Part shown: in pieces, positions 18,154 through 26,638 of the stretch
How the letters are laid out: each line of letters starts with the position of its first letter
Position numbering within the stretch: the stretch's first letter is position 1
Origin: an uncultured Selenomonadales bacterium
Lineage (GTDB): Bacteria > Bacillota > Negativicutes > Selenomonadales > Selenomonadaceae
DNA length: 64,000 bases
Reading direction: 5' to 3'
Assembly: GCA_937901445.1 (NCBI GenBank)
Contig: CALDHY010000007.1
Location: forward strand, 3,064 to 67,063
The notes under the pieces: model-generated
What the model was told of the DNA's origin: nothing
Seen by the model: only the letters and a program-made list of their open reading frames with translations
The model's database searches: none
Position numbers and translations under genes: made by a program

Positions 18154-20049
18154 TCACCTCCTGTAGGGGTCGGTTGAAATGACGTTAATTTCTTCGCCCT
18201 TAGCGTTGTACATATGAGTTGCACAAGCCATGCACGGGTCGAAGGAACGTATAACTTTTGCAATTTCCAGCGGTTTATTTGAATCTGTAACGTGCGTATC
18301 AATCATAGCCATTTCATACGCGCCATGCCCTGCCGTATCGTCACGCGGGCAAGCATTCCACGTTGTTGGAACTAAACATTGATAATTGTCTATTTTGCCG
18401 TCTTTGATAACAACCCAATGACTTAAGCCGCCGCGCGGAGCTTCATACAAGCCGACGCCCATACATTCTTTAGGCCACGTTTCAGGGAACCATTTTTCAT
18501 TGTTCATTGTTGCAGTATCGCCGGATTTTAAATTGGCAATGAGTTTATCAAAGAAAAATCTGTTAATTTCGGCGGCAACCTGCGCAGAAAGGCAACGGCA
18601 AGCAGTACGCCCGACCATTGTAGTCATCCAAACTTCAGGAGCTACGCCCAAAACGCCTGTAACTGCATTAATCTGATCCAGCATCATTTTTTCAGCCCAT
18701 GTTGGTTCAGGCAGTAAACCCTTCTTTGACTTAGTGTAAATGATAATGTAATTTGACAGAGGACCAACTTCACAAACTTTACCGCGCCATTTCGGCGTTT
18801 TAAGCCATGAATATTTGCCGCCTTCATTCAAAGTTTCCCACATTGTAGGCGTACCGGTTTTTGGTCCGGTATAATTCGGCTTGGTAATTCCTTTCCACGG
18901 GTGTAAATCTTCATGGTTAGGGTATTCGTACCAGCCATGCTCGACGCCTTCAGTAACCGTTGAACCGTCTTTTAAATCGTCAGCATTAAGTTCATAGAAT
19001 GTAGCATTTGCAACGCCTTTAGCAAAATCTTCAACAACGCCGTTTGAACGAATTAACAAGTTGCTGAAATAACCGTTGCCGCTTGCCGAAGTGCCTTTGT
19101 AGCCGCTTAATGGATAATCGCCAAACGCCATAACACGAACTTTTGAAAGTCCGCCGCCGTCAACTTTGCCCGCCTTAACATAAAGGTTGCCAATAGCAAT
19201 TAAATCCGGCAAATAATAATTGTTGACAAGTGAACGCGCAAAATTTATCGCCCTGTCAACTATCGCAAGTCGCGCAGTATTAACGGGCGCGTTGCCGTCA
19301 GTAAGTGAAATTGCGCAGGGAACGCCGCCAACCACGTAATGGGGATGTGGATTCTTGCCGCCAAAAACTACGTGCGGCGTTACAATTTCCCGCTGCTTGT
19401 CCAACATTTCAAGGTAATGTGCAACTGCCAAAAGATGAACTTCCGGCGGTAAAATTTTATAGTCGGGATGATCCCACCATTGCGCAGCGAAAATTCCAAG
19501 TTGCCCGCTGTCAACAATCGCTTTAACTTTTGATTGAACTGTTGCGAAATATTGTGCAGTTGCCGCCGGGAAGTCGTGCGGATATGCTTCAGTAGAAATT
19601 TCGTCGGGAACTCTGAACGGCAACCTGTAAGCATTTAAAAGCGCAGTTTGTAAATTTGCGGTTGCTTCCGGATTGGCAGATAACGCCTCAACCGGGCTTA
19701 CCCAATCCAGCGCGTGCAAGTGATAAAAATGTACAATGTGATCTTGTACAGTCAAAGTTGCCGCCATAATATTTCTAATGTAATTTGCGTTTGTTGGAAT
19801 TGAAATACCGAGTGCGTCTTCAACTGCACGAACTGACGCAAGCGCGTGAGCCGTCGTACAAACGCCGCAAACTCTCTGAATATATGCCCAAGCGTCGCGG
19901 GGGTCTCTGTCTTTCATAATAAGTTCGAGTCCGCGCCACGCCGTACCGCTTGATATTGCGTCTGTTACCTGTCCATTCGGATTTACTTCAATTTCAACGC
20001 GCAGATGTCCCTCAATTCTTGTTATCGGGTCTACAACTACGTGTGCCAT
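18154..20049 (-). CDS. hyaB: [NiFe]-hydrogenase large subunit
   Basis: 631-residue catalytic subunit of a membrane-bound uptake hydrogenase. The N-terminal nickel motif is RVCGVCTTAHALA (about residue 60) and the C-terminal one is DPCMACATH. It is followed by about 19 more residues, longer than usual for the removable tail that a HyaD-type endopeptidase cleaves after the His. The other conserved segment RGGLSHWV is present. No maturation genes (hypA-F, hyaD) occur in the window. It is split from hyaA by a four-helix-bundle gene and heptamer repeats. Confidence 0.95.
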   Translation of the reverse strand: MAHVVVDPITRIEGHLRVEIEVNPNGQVTDAISSGTAWRGLELIMKDRDPRDAWAYIQRVCGVCTTAHALASVRAVEDALGISIPTNANYIRNIMAATLTVQDHIVHFYHLHALDWVSPVEALSANPEATANLQTALLNAYRLPFRVPDEISTEAYPHDFPAATAQYFATVQSKVKAIVDSGQLGIFAAQWWDHPDYKILPPEVHLLAVAHYLEMLDKQREIVTPHVVFGGKNPHPHYVVGGVPCAISLTDGNAPVNTARLAIVDRAINFARSLVNNYYLPDLIAIGNLYVKAGKVDGGGLSKVRVMAFGDYPLSGYKGTSASGNGYFSNLLIRSNGVVEDFAKGVANATFYELNADDLKDGSTVTEGVEHGWYEYPNHEDLHPWKGITKPNYTGPKTGTPTMWETLNEGGKYSWLKTPKWRGKVCEVGPLSNYIIIYTKSKKGLLPEPTWAEKMMLDQINAVTGVLGVAPEVWMTTMVGRTACRCLSAQVAAEINRFFFDKLIANLKSGDTATMNNEKWFPETWPKECMGVGLYEAPRGGLSHWVVIKDGKIDNYQCLVPTTWNACPRDDTAGHGAYEMAMIDTHVTDSNKPLEIAKVIRSFDPCMACATHMYNAKGEEINVISTDPYRR

Positions 20050-20069
20050 TTTTTTAATTCGCTCCTTTT

Positions 20070-20104
20070 TAAGGGCTAAGGATTAAGGACTAAGGATTAA
20101 GGAA
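20070..20104. repeat. Heptamer repeat cluster, left flank of four-helix-bundle gene
   Basis: Units AAGGGCT, AAGGATT, AAGGACT, AAGGATT, AAGG, G-rich strand on +. It pairs in inverted orientation with the cluster at 20508-20552. Confidence 0.8.
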
Positions 20105-20131
20105 ATTTTTCCAGTCCATTATTCCAAGCTC

Positions 20132-20494
20132 CTAATTTGATTTTAGTTTTAATTTATTTATTACTGCAGTCAACATTTTTCCAATTTCATCTAACAAGCT
20201 AAAAGCCTGCGAGACTTGTTCTTCATTTAAATAATTTATAGCTCTACAAATTTGTAATTGCGTTCCAAGTTCAAAACAAGAGCCACGAGCAATATTTAAA
20301 AAGTAAATATATTCTTTAGTAGAATCGCGCCCCTGCCCTTCAGCAATATTTGATGATATAGAAACAACGGCGCGGCGCATTTGGTCTGAAAGGGCGTAAG
20401 TTTCTTCTTTAGGCAAAAGTTTTACCAATTTATAAATTTCAACAGCCAAATTTATTGATTTTTTCCAAAAAGGTAATTCTTTATAATTTTTCAT
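20132..20494 (-). CDS. Four-helix-bundle protein (S23/IVP family)
   Basis: 120 residues matching the four-helix-bundle family first found in 23S rRNA intervening sequences. Visible marks are ELPFWKKSINLAVEIYKL, MRRAVVSISSNIAEGQGR and a conserved EYIYFLNIARGSCFELGTQL. Cellular role is not established; relatives act as accessory proteins in diversity-generating retroelements, but no reverse transcriptase is present here. It interrupts the hydrogenase operon between hyaA and hyaB and is bounded by inverted heptamer clusters, which suggests insertion. The start follows a weak AGGA site. Confidence 0.88.
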   Translation of the reverse strand: MKNYKELPFWKKSINLAVEIYKLVKLLPKEETYALSDQMRRAVVSISSNIAEGQGRDSTKEYIYFLNIARGSCFELGTQLQICRAINYLNEEQVSQAFSLLDEIGKMLTAVINKLKLKSN

Positions 20495-20507
20495 ATATCC
20501 TATTCCT

Positions 20508-20552
20508 CAATCCTTAACCCTTAGCCCTTAACCCTTAATCCTTAATCCTTAT
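20508..20552. repeat. Heptamer repeat cluster, right flank of four-helix-bundle gene
   Basis: C-rich on + (units CCTTAAC, CCTTAGC, CCTTAAT), the inverse of the cluster at 20070-20104. It forms the hyaA stop codon and its last residues (DEDKD). Confidence 0.8.
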
Positions 20553-21624
20553 CCTCATCTTCCAAAAGATTATCTCTGCTGTTACGCTGAATGATACTGG
20601 CCACAGCATGCGCGCCAACACCCGCCGCCGTCAAAACGCCCAATCCTACGCCGATTTTATCAGCATCGCCAATTTTGCCGTATTGCGGAAGTCTTGTTGA
20701 AAAAGGTGCTTCATCCCAGAAATTTCTGTTTGAACAACCGATACAAGCCGCGCCGCTTTGAATAGGATAACTCATACCTTGCCACCAACGCAAATTGCCG
20801 CAAGAATTATAAGTTTCCGGACCTCTGCAGCCTAATTTGTACAAACACCAACCCGCTTTTGAGCCGGCGTCGTCATAAGTTTCAGCAAACATTCCGGCAT
20901 CAAAAAACGGACGGCGATAACAAGTATCATGAATCCTGTTGCCGTAAAATTGTTTCGGACGCCCGTCGCCGTCAAGCGGTGGAATTGTGCCGAAAAGTGC
21001 AACGTGCATTACAACGCCCGTCATAACTTCCGGAATTGGCGGACAGCCCGGCACATTTACAACCGGTTTACCGCCTACAAATTGTGAAATTCCTGCACTG
21101 CCCGTAGGATTCGGAGCCGCCGCTTGAATACCGCCGTAAGCCGCGCAACTTCCATAAGCAATTATAGCCGCCGCGCCCTTTGCCGCCTTTTCCAACAGAT
21201 GTAAAAAAGTATGCCCGCCCGACATACAATGCACGCCACTTTCTTTTGTTGAAACTGCGCCCTCAACGCACAAAATATAACTGCCGTTGTACTTTGCAAT
21301 AGTTTCATCCAAATGAGCTTCAAACGGCGCACCACAAGCCGCGCTTAACAAATGGTCGTATTCAAGCGCAATATTGGTTAAAACTAAATCTGACGCCAAA
21401 GGCGACGCCGAGCGAATGAAAGATTCATCGCAACCTGTGCATTCGTGCCCGTGAATCCAGACAACTACCGGCAACGGCTTAGTTTCCGCTGCCTCAACTA
21501 CTTTCGAGAGCATATCTGTACTCAAGCCCATTAAAGAAGTTAAAGCCACGCAACCTTTTAAAAAACTGCGGCGGCTTAATCCTCTTTTAAGATATGCTTC
21601 CCACAAACTCTCCCGTTTTTCCAA
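20542..21624 (-). CDS. hyaA: [NiFe]-hydrogenase small subunit
   Basis: 360-residue electron-transfer subunit, exported folded through Tat: SRRSFLKGC near residue 17, then a hydrophobic stretch. Iron-sulfur ligands are visible in HECTGCDES, YGSCAAYGG and PGCPP (proximal cluster), HDTCYRR and CLYKLGCRGP (distal), and SCGNLRWW and AACIGCSNRNFW (medial). A hydrophobic C-terminal helix (GVGLGVLTAAGVGAHAVASI) would anchor it. It starts at a TTG behind AAGGAGGGG. The C-terminus and stop are written by a heptamer array. Confidence 0.94.
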   Translation of the reverse strand: MEKRESLWEAYLKRGLSRRSFLKGCVALTSLMGLSTDMLSKVVEAAETKPLPVVVWIHGHECTGCDESFIRSASPLASDLVLTNIALEYDHLLSAACGAPFEAHLDETIAKYNGSYILCVEGAVSTKESGVHCMSGGHTFLHLLEKAAKGAAAIIAYGSCAAYGGIQAAAPNPTGSAGISQFVGGKPVVNVPGCPPIPEVMTGVVMHVALFGTIPPLDGDGRPKQFYGNRIHDTCYRRPFFDAGMFAETYDDAGSKAGWCLYKLGCRGPETYNSCGNLRWWQGMSYPIQSGAACIGCSNRNFWDEAPFSTRLPQYGKIGDADKIGVGLGVLTAAGVGAHAVASIIQRNSRDNLLEDEDKD

Positions 21625-21720
21625 TTTCCGCCCCTCCTTAAAAATTTTTTTTATAAATTCTCAGGGTGTTATTGCAAAATTCGCCGCCAATAATTTTTAT
21701 CCTGCCGCTTTTAAAAATCA

Positions 21721-21780
21721 CTAGCCCTTAGCCCTTAATCCTTAATCCTTAGTCCTTAATCCTTAATCCTTAATCCTTAA
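21721..21780. repeat. Heptamer repeat cluster, C-rich on +
   Basis: At least eight units (CCTTAGC, CCTTAAT, CCTTAGT and variants) run unbroken between hyaA and the next upstream gene, giving that gene its stop codon. It is the most regular cluster in the window. Confidence 0.85.
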
Positions 21781-22166
21781 AAATGGAAATGGTTCATCAT
21801 TTTTTCGGTAAGCGATTTTGAATCGTCGTTTTTGTGCGTCAACAGATATTTTAAAGCCGTTCGGTTGAAGAATGAAGTTATTGGCACGTAGCGATTATAT
21901 TTTCTGAAGTCGCCCCATTTCATCAGCTTTTTGTGCAAAGTTTTTATATCGTCAATCGTGGCGTTATTATCTTGTAAAATTTTATTCAGCCAAAAATCCT
22001 CGCGCAGGGCGTCAAAAATTTCTTGAATCAGCGCGGGGTTATTTTTATCGTTTTCGTACTTTTCGATTAGCGCAACAGATTTTCTTGACATTTTCAACGC
22101 GCGGTAAGTTCCGCCTATAAAAATAATCGTTGCGGTTATCAGAATTATAATTAAAAAGTATTGCAT
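21777..22166 (-). CDS. Small membrane-anchored protein of unknown function
   Basis: About 129 residues: an N-terminal TM helix (FLIIILITATIIFIGGTY) followed by a charged helical cytosolic part. ATG 22166 is chosen for GAAGGAG upstream. No known domain is recognised. It lies upstream of hyaA on the same strand but is separated from it by about 150 bp and a heptamer array. The stop codon lies within that array, so the original C-terminus may have been replaced. Confidence 0.65.
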   Translation of the reverse strand: MQYFLIIILITATIIFIGGTYRALKMSRKSVALIEKYENDKNNPALIQEIFDALREDFWLNKILQDNNATIDDIKTLHKKLMKWGDFRKYNRYVPITSFFNRTALKYLLTHKNDDSKSLTEKMMNHFHF

Positions 22167-22266
22167 TGCTACTCCTTCAATATTCACAATTCCTGTAAAC
22201 TGTGCTATTATTTTTCAGTAAACAAACTATAAAAATATTTTAACACAAAGGCGGTGTTTTCACAAA

Positions 22267-22986
22267 ATGAAAAGTGCGCAGGGAATTTTTTATGGTATTG
22301 GAGTTGGTCCCGGCGACCCTGAACTTTTGACTGTAAAAGCAATTAACGCCATTAAAAATTCTAACTTCATAATCGCACCAAAAACCGAAAAAAAATCTGA
22401 CAGCCTCGCCTTGACTATCGCCGCGCCTTACCTTCGCGCAGATGTTCAAATTGTTTATCAAACTTTTCCAATGGTCAAGAATTTTGAAGAATCGCCGGAA
22501 CTTTTTGAAGGCAACGTAACAGAAATTTTAAAATACCTGCGCGACGGGCAAAATGTAGGATTCTTGACATTGGGCGACCCGCTTTTTTTCAGCACGTACA
22601 TTTATATTTTTAAACTGCTGAAAAAATCCGGCGTGCAAATTGAAACTGTGGCGGGCGTGCCTGCGTTTCTTGCCATTGCCGCAAAAATTGGTTATCCGCT
22701 CGCTTGCGGCAACGATATTCTGTCAATCATACCGGCAACCGCTGATACTGAAAAAATTTCCGCCGCGCTGAAAAATTCTGATGCTGCCGTTTTAATGAAA
22801 GTCTACAAAAATTTTGGCGAAGTTACAGAAATTCTCAACGCCGAAAATCTTTCAGAAAACGCCGTGTTGGTTAGTCGTTGCGGGCTCGAAGGCGAAAAAA
22901 TTTCTGACGATATTAATTCTTTAAAAAATGAAAAACTTAATTATTTGTCTACAATCCTTACAAGCAAATCAAAAGTAAAATCTTGA
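22267..22986 (+). CDS. cobI: Precorrin-2 C20-methyltransferase
   Basis: 239-residue SAM-dependent methylase of corrin-ring synthesis (CobI/CbiL). It has the tetrapyrrole methylase motifs GVGPGDPELLTVKA at the N-terminus, LGDPLFFSTY near 100 and VAGVPAFLAIAA near 128. Cytosolic. It stands alone here, away from other cobalamin genes, but its pathway supplies the B12 needed by MutAB. The site AAGGCGG lies about 12 bases upstream of the ATG. CobI and CbiL (aerobic or anaerobic branch) are not separable by eye; the anaerobic branch is likely for this organism. Confidence 0.87.
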   Translation: MKSAQGIFYGIGVGPGDPELLTVKAINAIKNSNFIIAPKTEKKSDSLALTIAAPYLRADVQIVYQTFPMVKNFEESPELFEGNVTEILKYLRDGQNVGFLTLGDPLFFSTYIYIFKLLKKSGVQIETVAGVPAFLAIAAKIGYPLACGNDILSIIPATADTEKISAALKNSDAAVLMKVYKNFGEVTEILNAENLSENAVLVSRCGLEGEKISDDINSLKNEKLNYLSTILTSKSKVKS

Positions 22987-23044
22987 AAATATTTATTCAA
23001 TGGTGTAGAATTTATCAGAAAACTTTGAAAGGGAGGTGTTTATT

Positions 23045-23530
23045 ATGGCTGAACGTGAAATTAAATACCGCGGCTTGAAAACGTTTCAAATATTCAACGG
23101 CGAAACCAACAGTGTTTGGATATACGGCTTTTATTTAAAGCGCGGGACATATGGAGATCCCGGTCCTCAAGCGCATATTTTTGTTTACGAAAACGGCTAT
23201 GAAGGTTATCGCGTTGAAGCCGAAACAATAGGACAATTTACCGGTCTTTTGGATAAGGACGGGCACGAAATTTACGAAGATGACATTATTTCTTTTGACA
23301 ACGGCAATATTGGAATTGTAGAATTTTCAAGCGGTTGCTTTATGGTAAGGTACGGTAAAAATAATGTAACGCGTTCACTGTATGAAATTCATAATTGGAG
23401 CGTCAAAATTTTGGGAAATCGTTTTGAAAATCCTGAACTGCTTGTCGGGCAAACTGTTTCCAAGTCAACAATGGACGACCCGCAAGCGATTCATATTTTC
23501 AAGTCGATGACGTACGAAAGGAGCGAATGA
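23045..23530 (+). CDS. YopX-like protein
   Basis: About 161 residues. The segment TIGQFTGLLDKDGHEIYEDDII followed by a beta-rich GNIGIVEF region is the hallmark of YopX proteins, commonly carried by phages of Firmicutes; their biochemical role is not known. ATG 23045 follows GGGAGGTG. No other phage gene is adjacent, so this looks like a single retained gene. The next gene starts directly after its stop. Confidence 0.72.
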   Translation: MAEREIKYRGLKTFQIFNGETNSVWIYGFYLKRGTYGDPGPQAHIFVYENGYEGYRVEAETIGQFTGLLDKDGHEIYEDDIISFDNGNIGIVEFSSGCFMVRYGKNNVTRSLYEIHNWSVKILGNRFENPELLVGQTVSKSTMDDPQAIHIFKSMTYERSE

Positions 23531-24070
23531 ATGTTTTCAAAAACTCTGATTGGTACTGCCCTTATCGGCTTTATTTTTTTCTCTAATACTGCCGAAGCTT
23601 ACGACTTGCCAAAAATTTTTCCGGATAACAAAGATATTGAATATACGCCAATTGGTGTAAGTGATTGGACAAGCCACGAAATTTTTTTACAAAAAATTGA
23701 ACGCCTGCTTGCCGAAAATGAAAACCTTCCGGCGTCTTCAAAGGAACGAATTAACAACGATAAAAATTTGGTGTTTGTAGCTTTTTACAAGGGCAATGCT
23801 TATTTTCTTGACAGATACTCAATCAAAGTTACAAAAAATAATTCCAACAAAAAAACCTGGAAACAACACATTTACCCTATCGGGCGGGGAATTTCCCCAA
23901 AAAATTCGGCGCGTACCGTACAAAAATTTTGCTACCAAAACGGCGAAACTTACAATTCGACGCGGCGCAGTAACAAAATTTCTGAAGTTGAAAATGCTGA
24001 CGATAAAAAATTTTTGGCGGAATGTTTCAAAGTAGGCTACTACTACGCTTTTAAAAAAGAACTTAATTAA
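23531..24070 (+). CDS. Secreted protein of unknown function
   Basis: 179 residues with a signal peptide (KTLIGTALIGFIFFSNTAEA, cleavage before YDL). The mature part is basic and hydrophilic, with no motif I can name. The start ATG directly follows the YopX-like stop behind AAAGGAG, so the two genes are translationally linked. From 24071 to the metY promoter there is no gene, only a pair of direct repeats. Confidence 0.65.
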   Translation: MFSKTLIGTALIGFIFFSNTAEAYDLPKIFPDNKDIEYTPIGVSDWTSHEIFLQKIERLLAENENLPASSKERINNDKNLVFVAFYKGNAYFLDRYSIKVTKNNSNKKTWKQHIYPIGRGISPKNSARTVQKFCYQNGETYNSTRRSNKISEVENADDKKFLAECFKVGYYYAFKKELN

Positions 24071-24092
24071 TGAAACTTGAATTTCAAAAAGT

Positions 24093-24167
24093 TCAGCGGC
24101 GAAAAGAAATTTTGGTTGAAAATACTTGAAAGTAAAAATTTCAGCGGCGAAATAATTTTCGGTTGAA
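24093..24167 (+). repeat. Direct repeat pair upstream of metY
   Basis: TCAGCGGCGAAAAGAAATTT... (24093-24120) is repeated as TCAGCGGCGAAATAATTTTC... (24141-24167), both ending in GGTTGAA, 48 bp apart. It could be a duplicated operator or just a local duplication. Confidence 0.6.
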
Positions 24168-24208
24168 CGGTAATTTTGAAATGAAAGTTTCCGACATTTT
24201 AAGAATTT

Positions 24209-24237
24209 TTGACAAAGTTTTTAATTGATATTATAAT
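24209..24237 (+). promoter_or_regulatory. Consensus sigma-A promoter of metY
   Basis: TTGACA (24209-24214), 17-base spacer, TATAAT (24232-24237): a perfect consensus. It leaves a leader of about 100 bases with no SAM-I or T-box signature that I can recognise. Confidence 0.8.
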
Positions 24238-24344
24238 TGCGCTTATAATTTCTTAGCGTTGAGTAAAAATATTTTTGACGCGGCAGGGGCGAGGGAATTT
24301 TTTGCAAATGCGCTTGTAATTTTTCAATGAAAGAGGTTTTTAGA

Positions 24345-25637
24345 ATGAGTGAAAATCGCAAGTACAAATTTGAAACATTGCAGTTGCACGCAGGGCAGGA
24401 AACTCCCGACCCCGTGACTGACGCGCGCGCAGTTCCAATTTATCAAACTACTTCCTACGTGTTTCATAATTGCCAAGACGCGGCAGACCGTTTCGGCTTA
24501 AAGGCAGGCGGCAACATTTACGGGCGTTTGACAAATCCTACTCAAGATGTTTTTGAACGCAGAATAGCGGCGTTAGAGGGCGGCTCGGCGGCGTTGGCAG
24601 TGGCGTCCGGTGCGGCGGCTGTTACGTACACAGTGCAAGCTCTCGCTCACAAAGGCGATCATATCGTCGCGGCAACCACGATTTACGGCGGCACGTTCAA
24701 TCTTTTTGAACATACTTTCAGAGATTTTGGAATTGATACAACTTTTGTAAATCCTGCTGAAGGCGCGGAAGTTTTTGAAAAGGCAATTCAAGATAACACG
24801 CAATTAATTTTTATTGAATCTGTAGGCAACCCCAACGCAACTTTGATTGACATTAAAGCCGTTGCTGACATTGCGCACAAACATAAAATCCCGCTTGTTA
24901 TCGATAATACTTTTGCCACGCCATATCAAATTCGCCCGTTCGAGTACGGCGCAGATATTGTTGTACATTCGGCTACAAAGTTTATCGGCGGGCATGGTAC
25001 AACGCTCGGCGGCGTCATTGTTGAAGGCGGCAAATTTGATTGGGAAAAATCCGGCAGATTCAGTTGGCTTGTTGAACCTAATCCGAGTTATCACGGCGTA
25101 AGCTTTTATAAGGCATTGGGCGCGGCGGCGTTTGTAACTTATATTCGTGCAATTTTGTTAAGAGATATGGGCGCGGCAATTTCGCCTTTCAATGCATTTT
25201 TACTTTTGCAAGGCGCGGAAACTCTTTCATTGCGCGTCGAACGCCACGTTGAAAACGCCTTGAAAGTTGTTGACTACCTTGCAAAAAATCCTAAGGTTGA
25301 AAAAGTCAATCACCCCGCGTTGAAAAATCATCCCGACCATAAACTTTACAAAAAATATTTCCCTAAAGGCGGCATTTCAATTTTTACATTTGAGATTAAA
25401 GGCGGCGCGGACGCGGCAAAAAAGTTCATCGACAACTTGAAAATTTTCTCGTTGCTTGCTAATGTTGCTGACGTTAAATCGCTTGTCATTCATCCGGCGT
25501 CAACCACTCATTCACAAATGACTGAAGAGGAATTGCTCGGCTCCGGCATCACGCCCGCCACAATTCGCCTTTCAATCGGTACTGAACACATTGACGATAT
25601 TATTGCAGATTTAGAATTAGGCTTTTCGGCTATCTGA
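24345..25637 (+). CDS. metY: O-acetylhomoserine sulfhydrylase
   Basis: About 430-residue PLP enzyme of the Cys/Met metabolism family that makes homocysteine from O-acetylhomoserine and sulfide. Visible motifs are TLQLHAGQE and AVPIYQTTSYVF at the N-terminus, NIYGRLTNPTQDVFE, the ASGAAAV loop, VIDNTFATP, and SATKFIGGHGTTLGG with the PLP-binding Lys near 210. Length and the GNIYGR form favour MetY over cystathionine synthase/lyase. ATG 24345 is chosen for the GAAAGAGG site. Confidence 0.92.
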   Translation: MSENRKYKFETLQLHAGQETPDPVTDARAVPIYQTTSYVFHNCQDAADRFGLKAGGNIYGRLTNPTQDVFERRIAALEGGSAALAVASGAAAVTYTVQALAHKGDHIVAATTIYGGTFNLFEHTFRDFGIDTTFVNPAEGAEVFEKAIQDNTQLIFIESVGNPNATLIDIKAVADIAHKHKIPLVIDNTFATPYQIRPFEYGADIVVHSATKFIGGHGTTLGGVIVEGGKFDWEKSGRFSWLVEPNPSYHGVSFYKALGAAAFVTYIRAILLRDMGAAISPFNAFLLLQGAETLSLRVERHVENALKVVDYLAKNPKVEKVNHPALKNHPDHKLYKKYFPKGGISIFTFEIKGGADAAKKFIDNLKIFSLLANVADVKSLVIHPASTTHSQMTEEELLGSGITPATIRLSIGTEHIDDIIADLELGFSAI

Positions 25638-25660
25638 AAAATTTATATTTTAATACTTTT

Positions 25661-25687
25661 GGTAAGCGGCGGCTTGCCGTTTTTTTT
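25661..25687 (+). terminator. Terminator of metY
   Basis: GGTAAGC pairs with GCTTGCC (one G-U pair) around a four-base GGCG loop, followed by a run of eight T. Confidence 0.8.
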
Positions 25688-25753
25688 TGCAGGAAATTTT
25701 TAAAGAATTGCAGAATACTTGACGCAATAATTTTTGAAGGAGTGATTAATTTT

Positions 25754-26632
25754 ATGCTTCATACTTTACAGAATGACGTTTTAAAAATTACGGTTGCAGA
25801 TCACGGCGCGGAATTAAAATCAATTACCGGCGTTTCTGACGGCACGGAATATCTTCATAACGGCGACCCGCAATACTGGAAATATACTTCACCGGTACTG
25901 TTCCCGTTCGTCGGTAAAGTTGTAAACAACAAATACCGCGTCGAAGGCAAAGAATACGAATTGCCCCAACACGGCTTCGCCCGCACTTCAGAATTTAATT
26001 GCATACGCGAGGCAAAGGATGAAGTTGCTTTTCGTTTGCAGTGGAGCGAAGAAACTTTAAAAGTTTACCCCTATAAATTTATGCTGGAAATTGCCTACAT
26101 TCTGCGCGATAATCGAGTTGAGGTAATGTGGACGGTTGAAAATCTTGACAATAAGACAATGTATTTTTCCATTGGCGCGCATCCCGCGTTGAAGTGCCCG
26201 ATTGTTGACGGCGAAAATTTTGACGACTGCTATTTAAAATTTGACGTTGCAGAAAAATCATCCAGAATTTTACTTGCGGCAAACGGCAACCTTTCACATA
26301 ATCGCGTACCGACGCTTGACGGCAAAGAATTAAATCTGAACTACGAACTTTTCAAGGGCGATGCACTTGTTTTTGACGATTTAAAATCTGAAGAAATTTC
26401 AATCTGTTCCCGCAAAAGTTCAAAGTCAATTACAATCCGCGCAATGCATTTCCCCTATATGGGAATTTGGACTCCGGCAAAAGGCGGCGCGCCTTTACTT
26501 TGCATTGAGCCGTGGCTCGGACATGCAGACTACGAAGATTTTACCGGCGAATTTTCGGAAAAGGAAGGCATTAATAAAATTCCTGTCGGTGAATCCTTCG
26601 ACGCCGGCTACAGTTTCATTATCAACGAGTGA
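25754..26632 (+). CDS. Aldose 1-epimerase family protein (LacX-like)
   Basis: About 292 residues, cytosolic, galactose-mutarotase fold. Catalytic residues are recognisable: His in LPQHGFART, His in IGAHPALKCP and the general base Glu in CIEPWLGHAD. Members of this branch (LacX and YeaD relatives) act on hexoses or hexose 6-phosphates. ATG 25754 is favoured by spacing from GAAGGAG. The WcbI-type gene begins six bases after its stop, so both may serve sugar or polysaccharide metabolism. Confidence 0.82.
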   Translation: MLHTLQNDVLKITVADHGAELKSITGVSDGTEYLHNGDPQYWKYTSPVLFPFVGKVVNNKYRVEGKEYELPQHGFARTSEFNCIREAKDEVAFRLQWSEETLKVYPYKFMLEIAYILRDNRVEVMWTVENLDNKTMYFSIGAHPALKCPIVDGENFDDCYLKFDVAEKSSRILLAANGNLSHNRVPTLDGKELNLNYELFKGDALVFDDLKSEEISICSRKSSKSITIRAMHFPYMGIWTPAKGGAPLLCIEPWLGHADYEDFTGEFSEKEGINKIPVGESFDAGYSFIINE

Positions 26633-26638
26633 TTTAAA

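Noticed and set aside
20132..20494. Diversity-generating retroelement accessory protein (Avd)
   Set aside because: Same fold family, but there is no reverse transcriptase, template repeat or variable repeat nearby; the general four-helix-bundle label is safer.
21721..21780. Heptamer array considered as a CRISPR array
   Set aside because: Seven-base units without unique spacers and no cas genes; not CRISPR.
23045..24070. Prophage remnant
   Set aside because: One YopX-like gene and one secreted ORF only; no integrase, structural genes or att sites.
24238..24344. SAM-I or T-box riboswitch in the metY leader
   Set aside because: The ~100-base leader shows none of the conserved kink-turn, AGxGGTGGCACCGCG-like or terminator elements.
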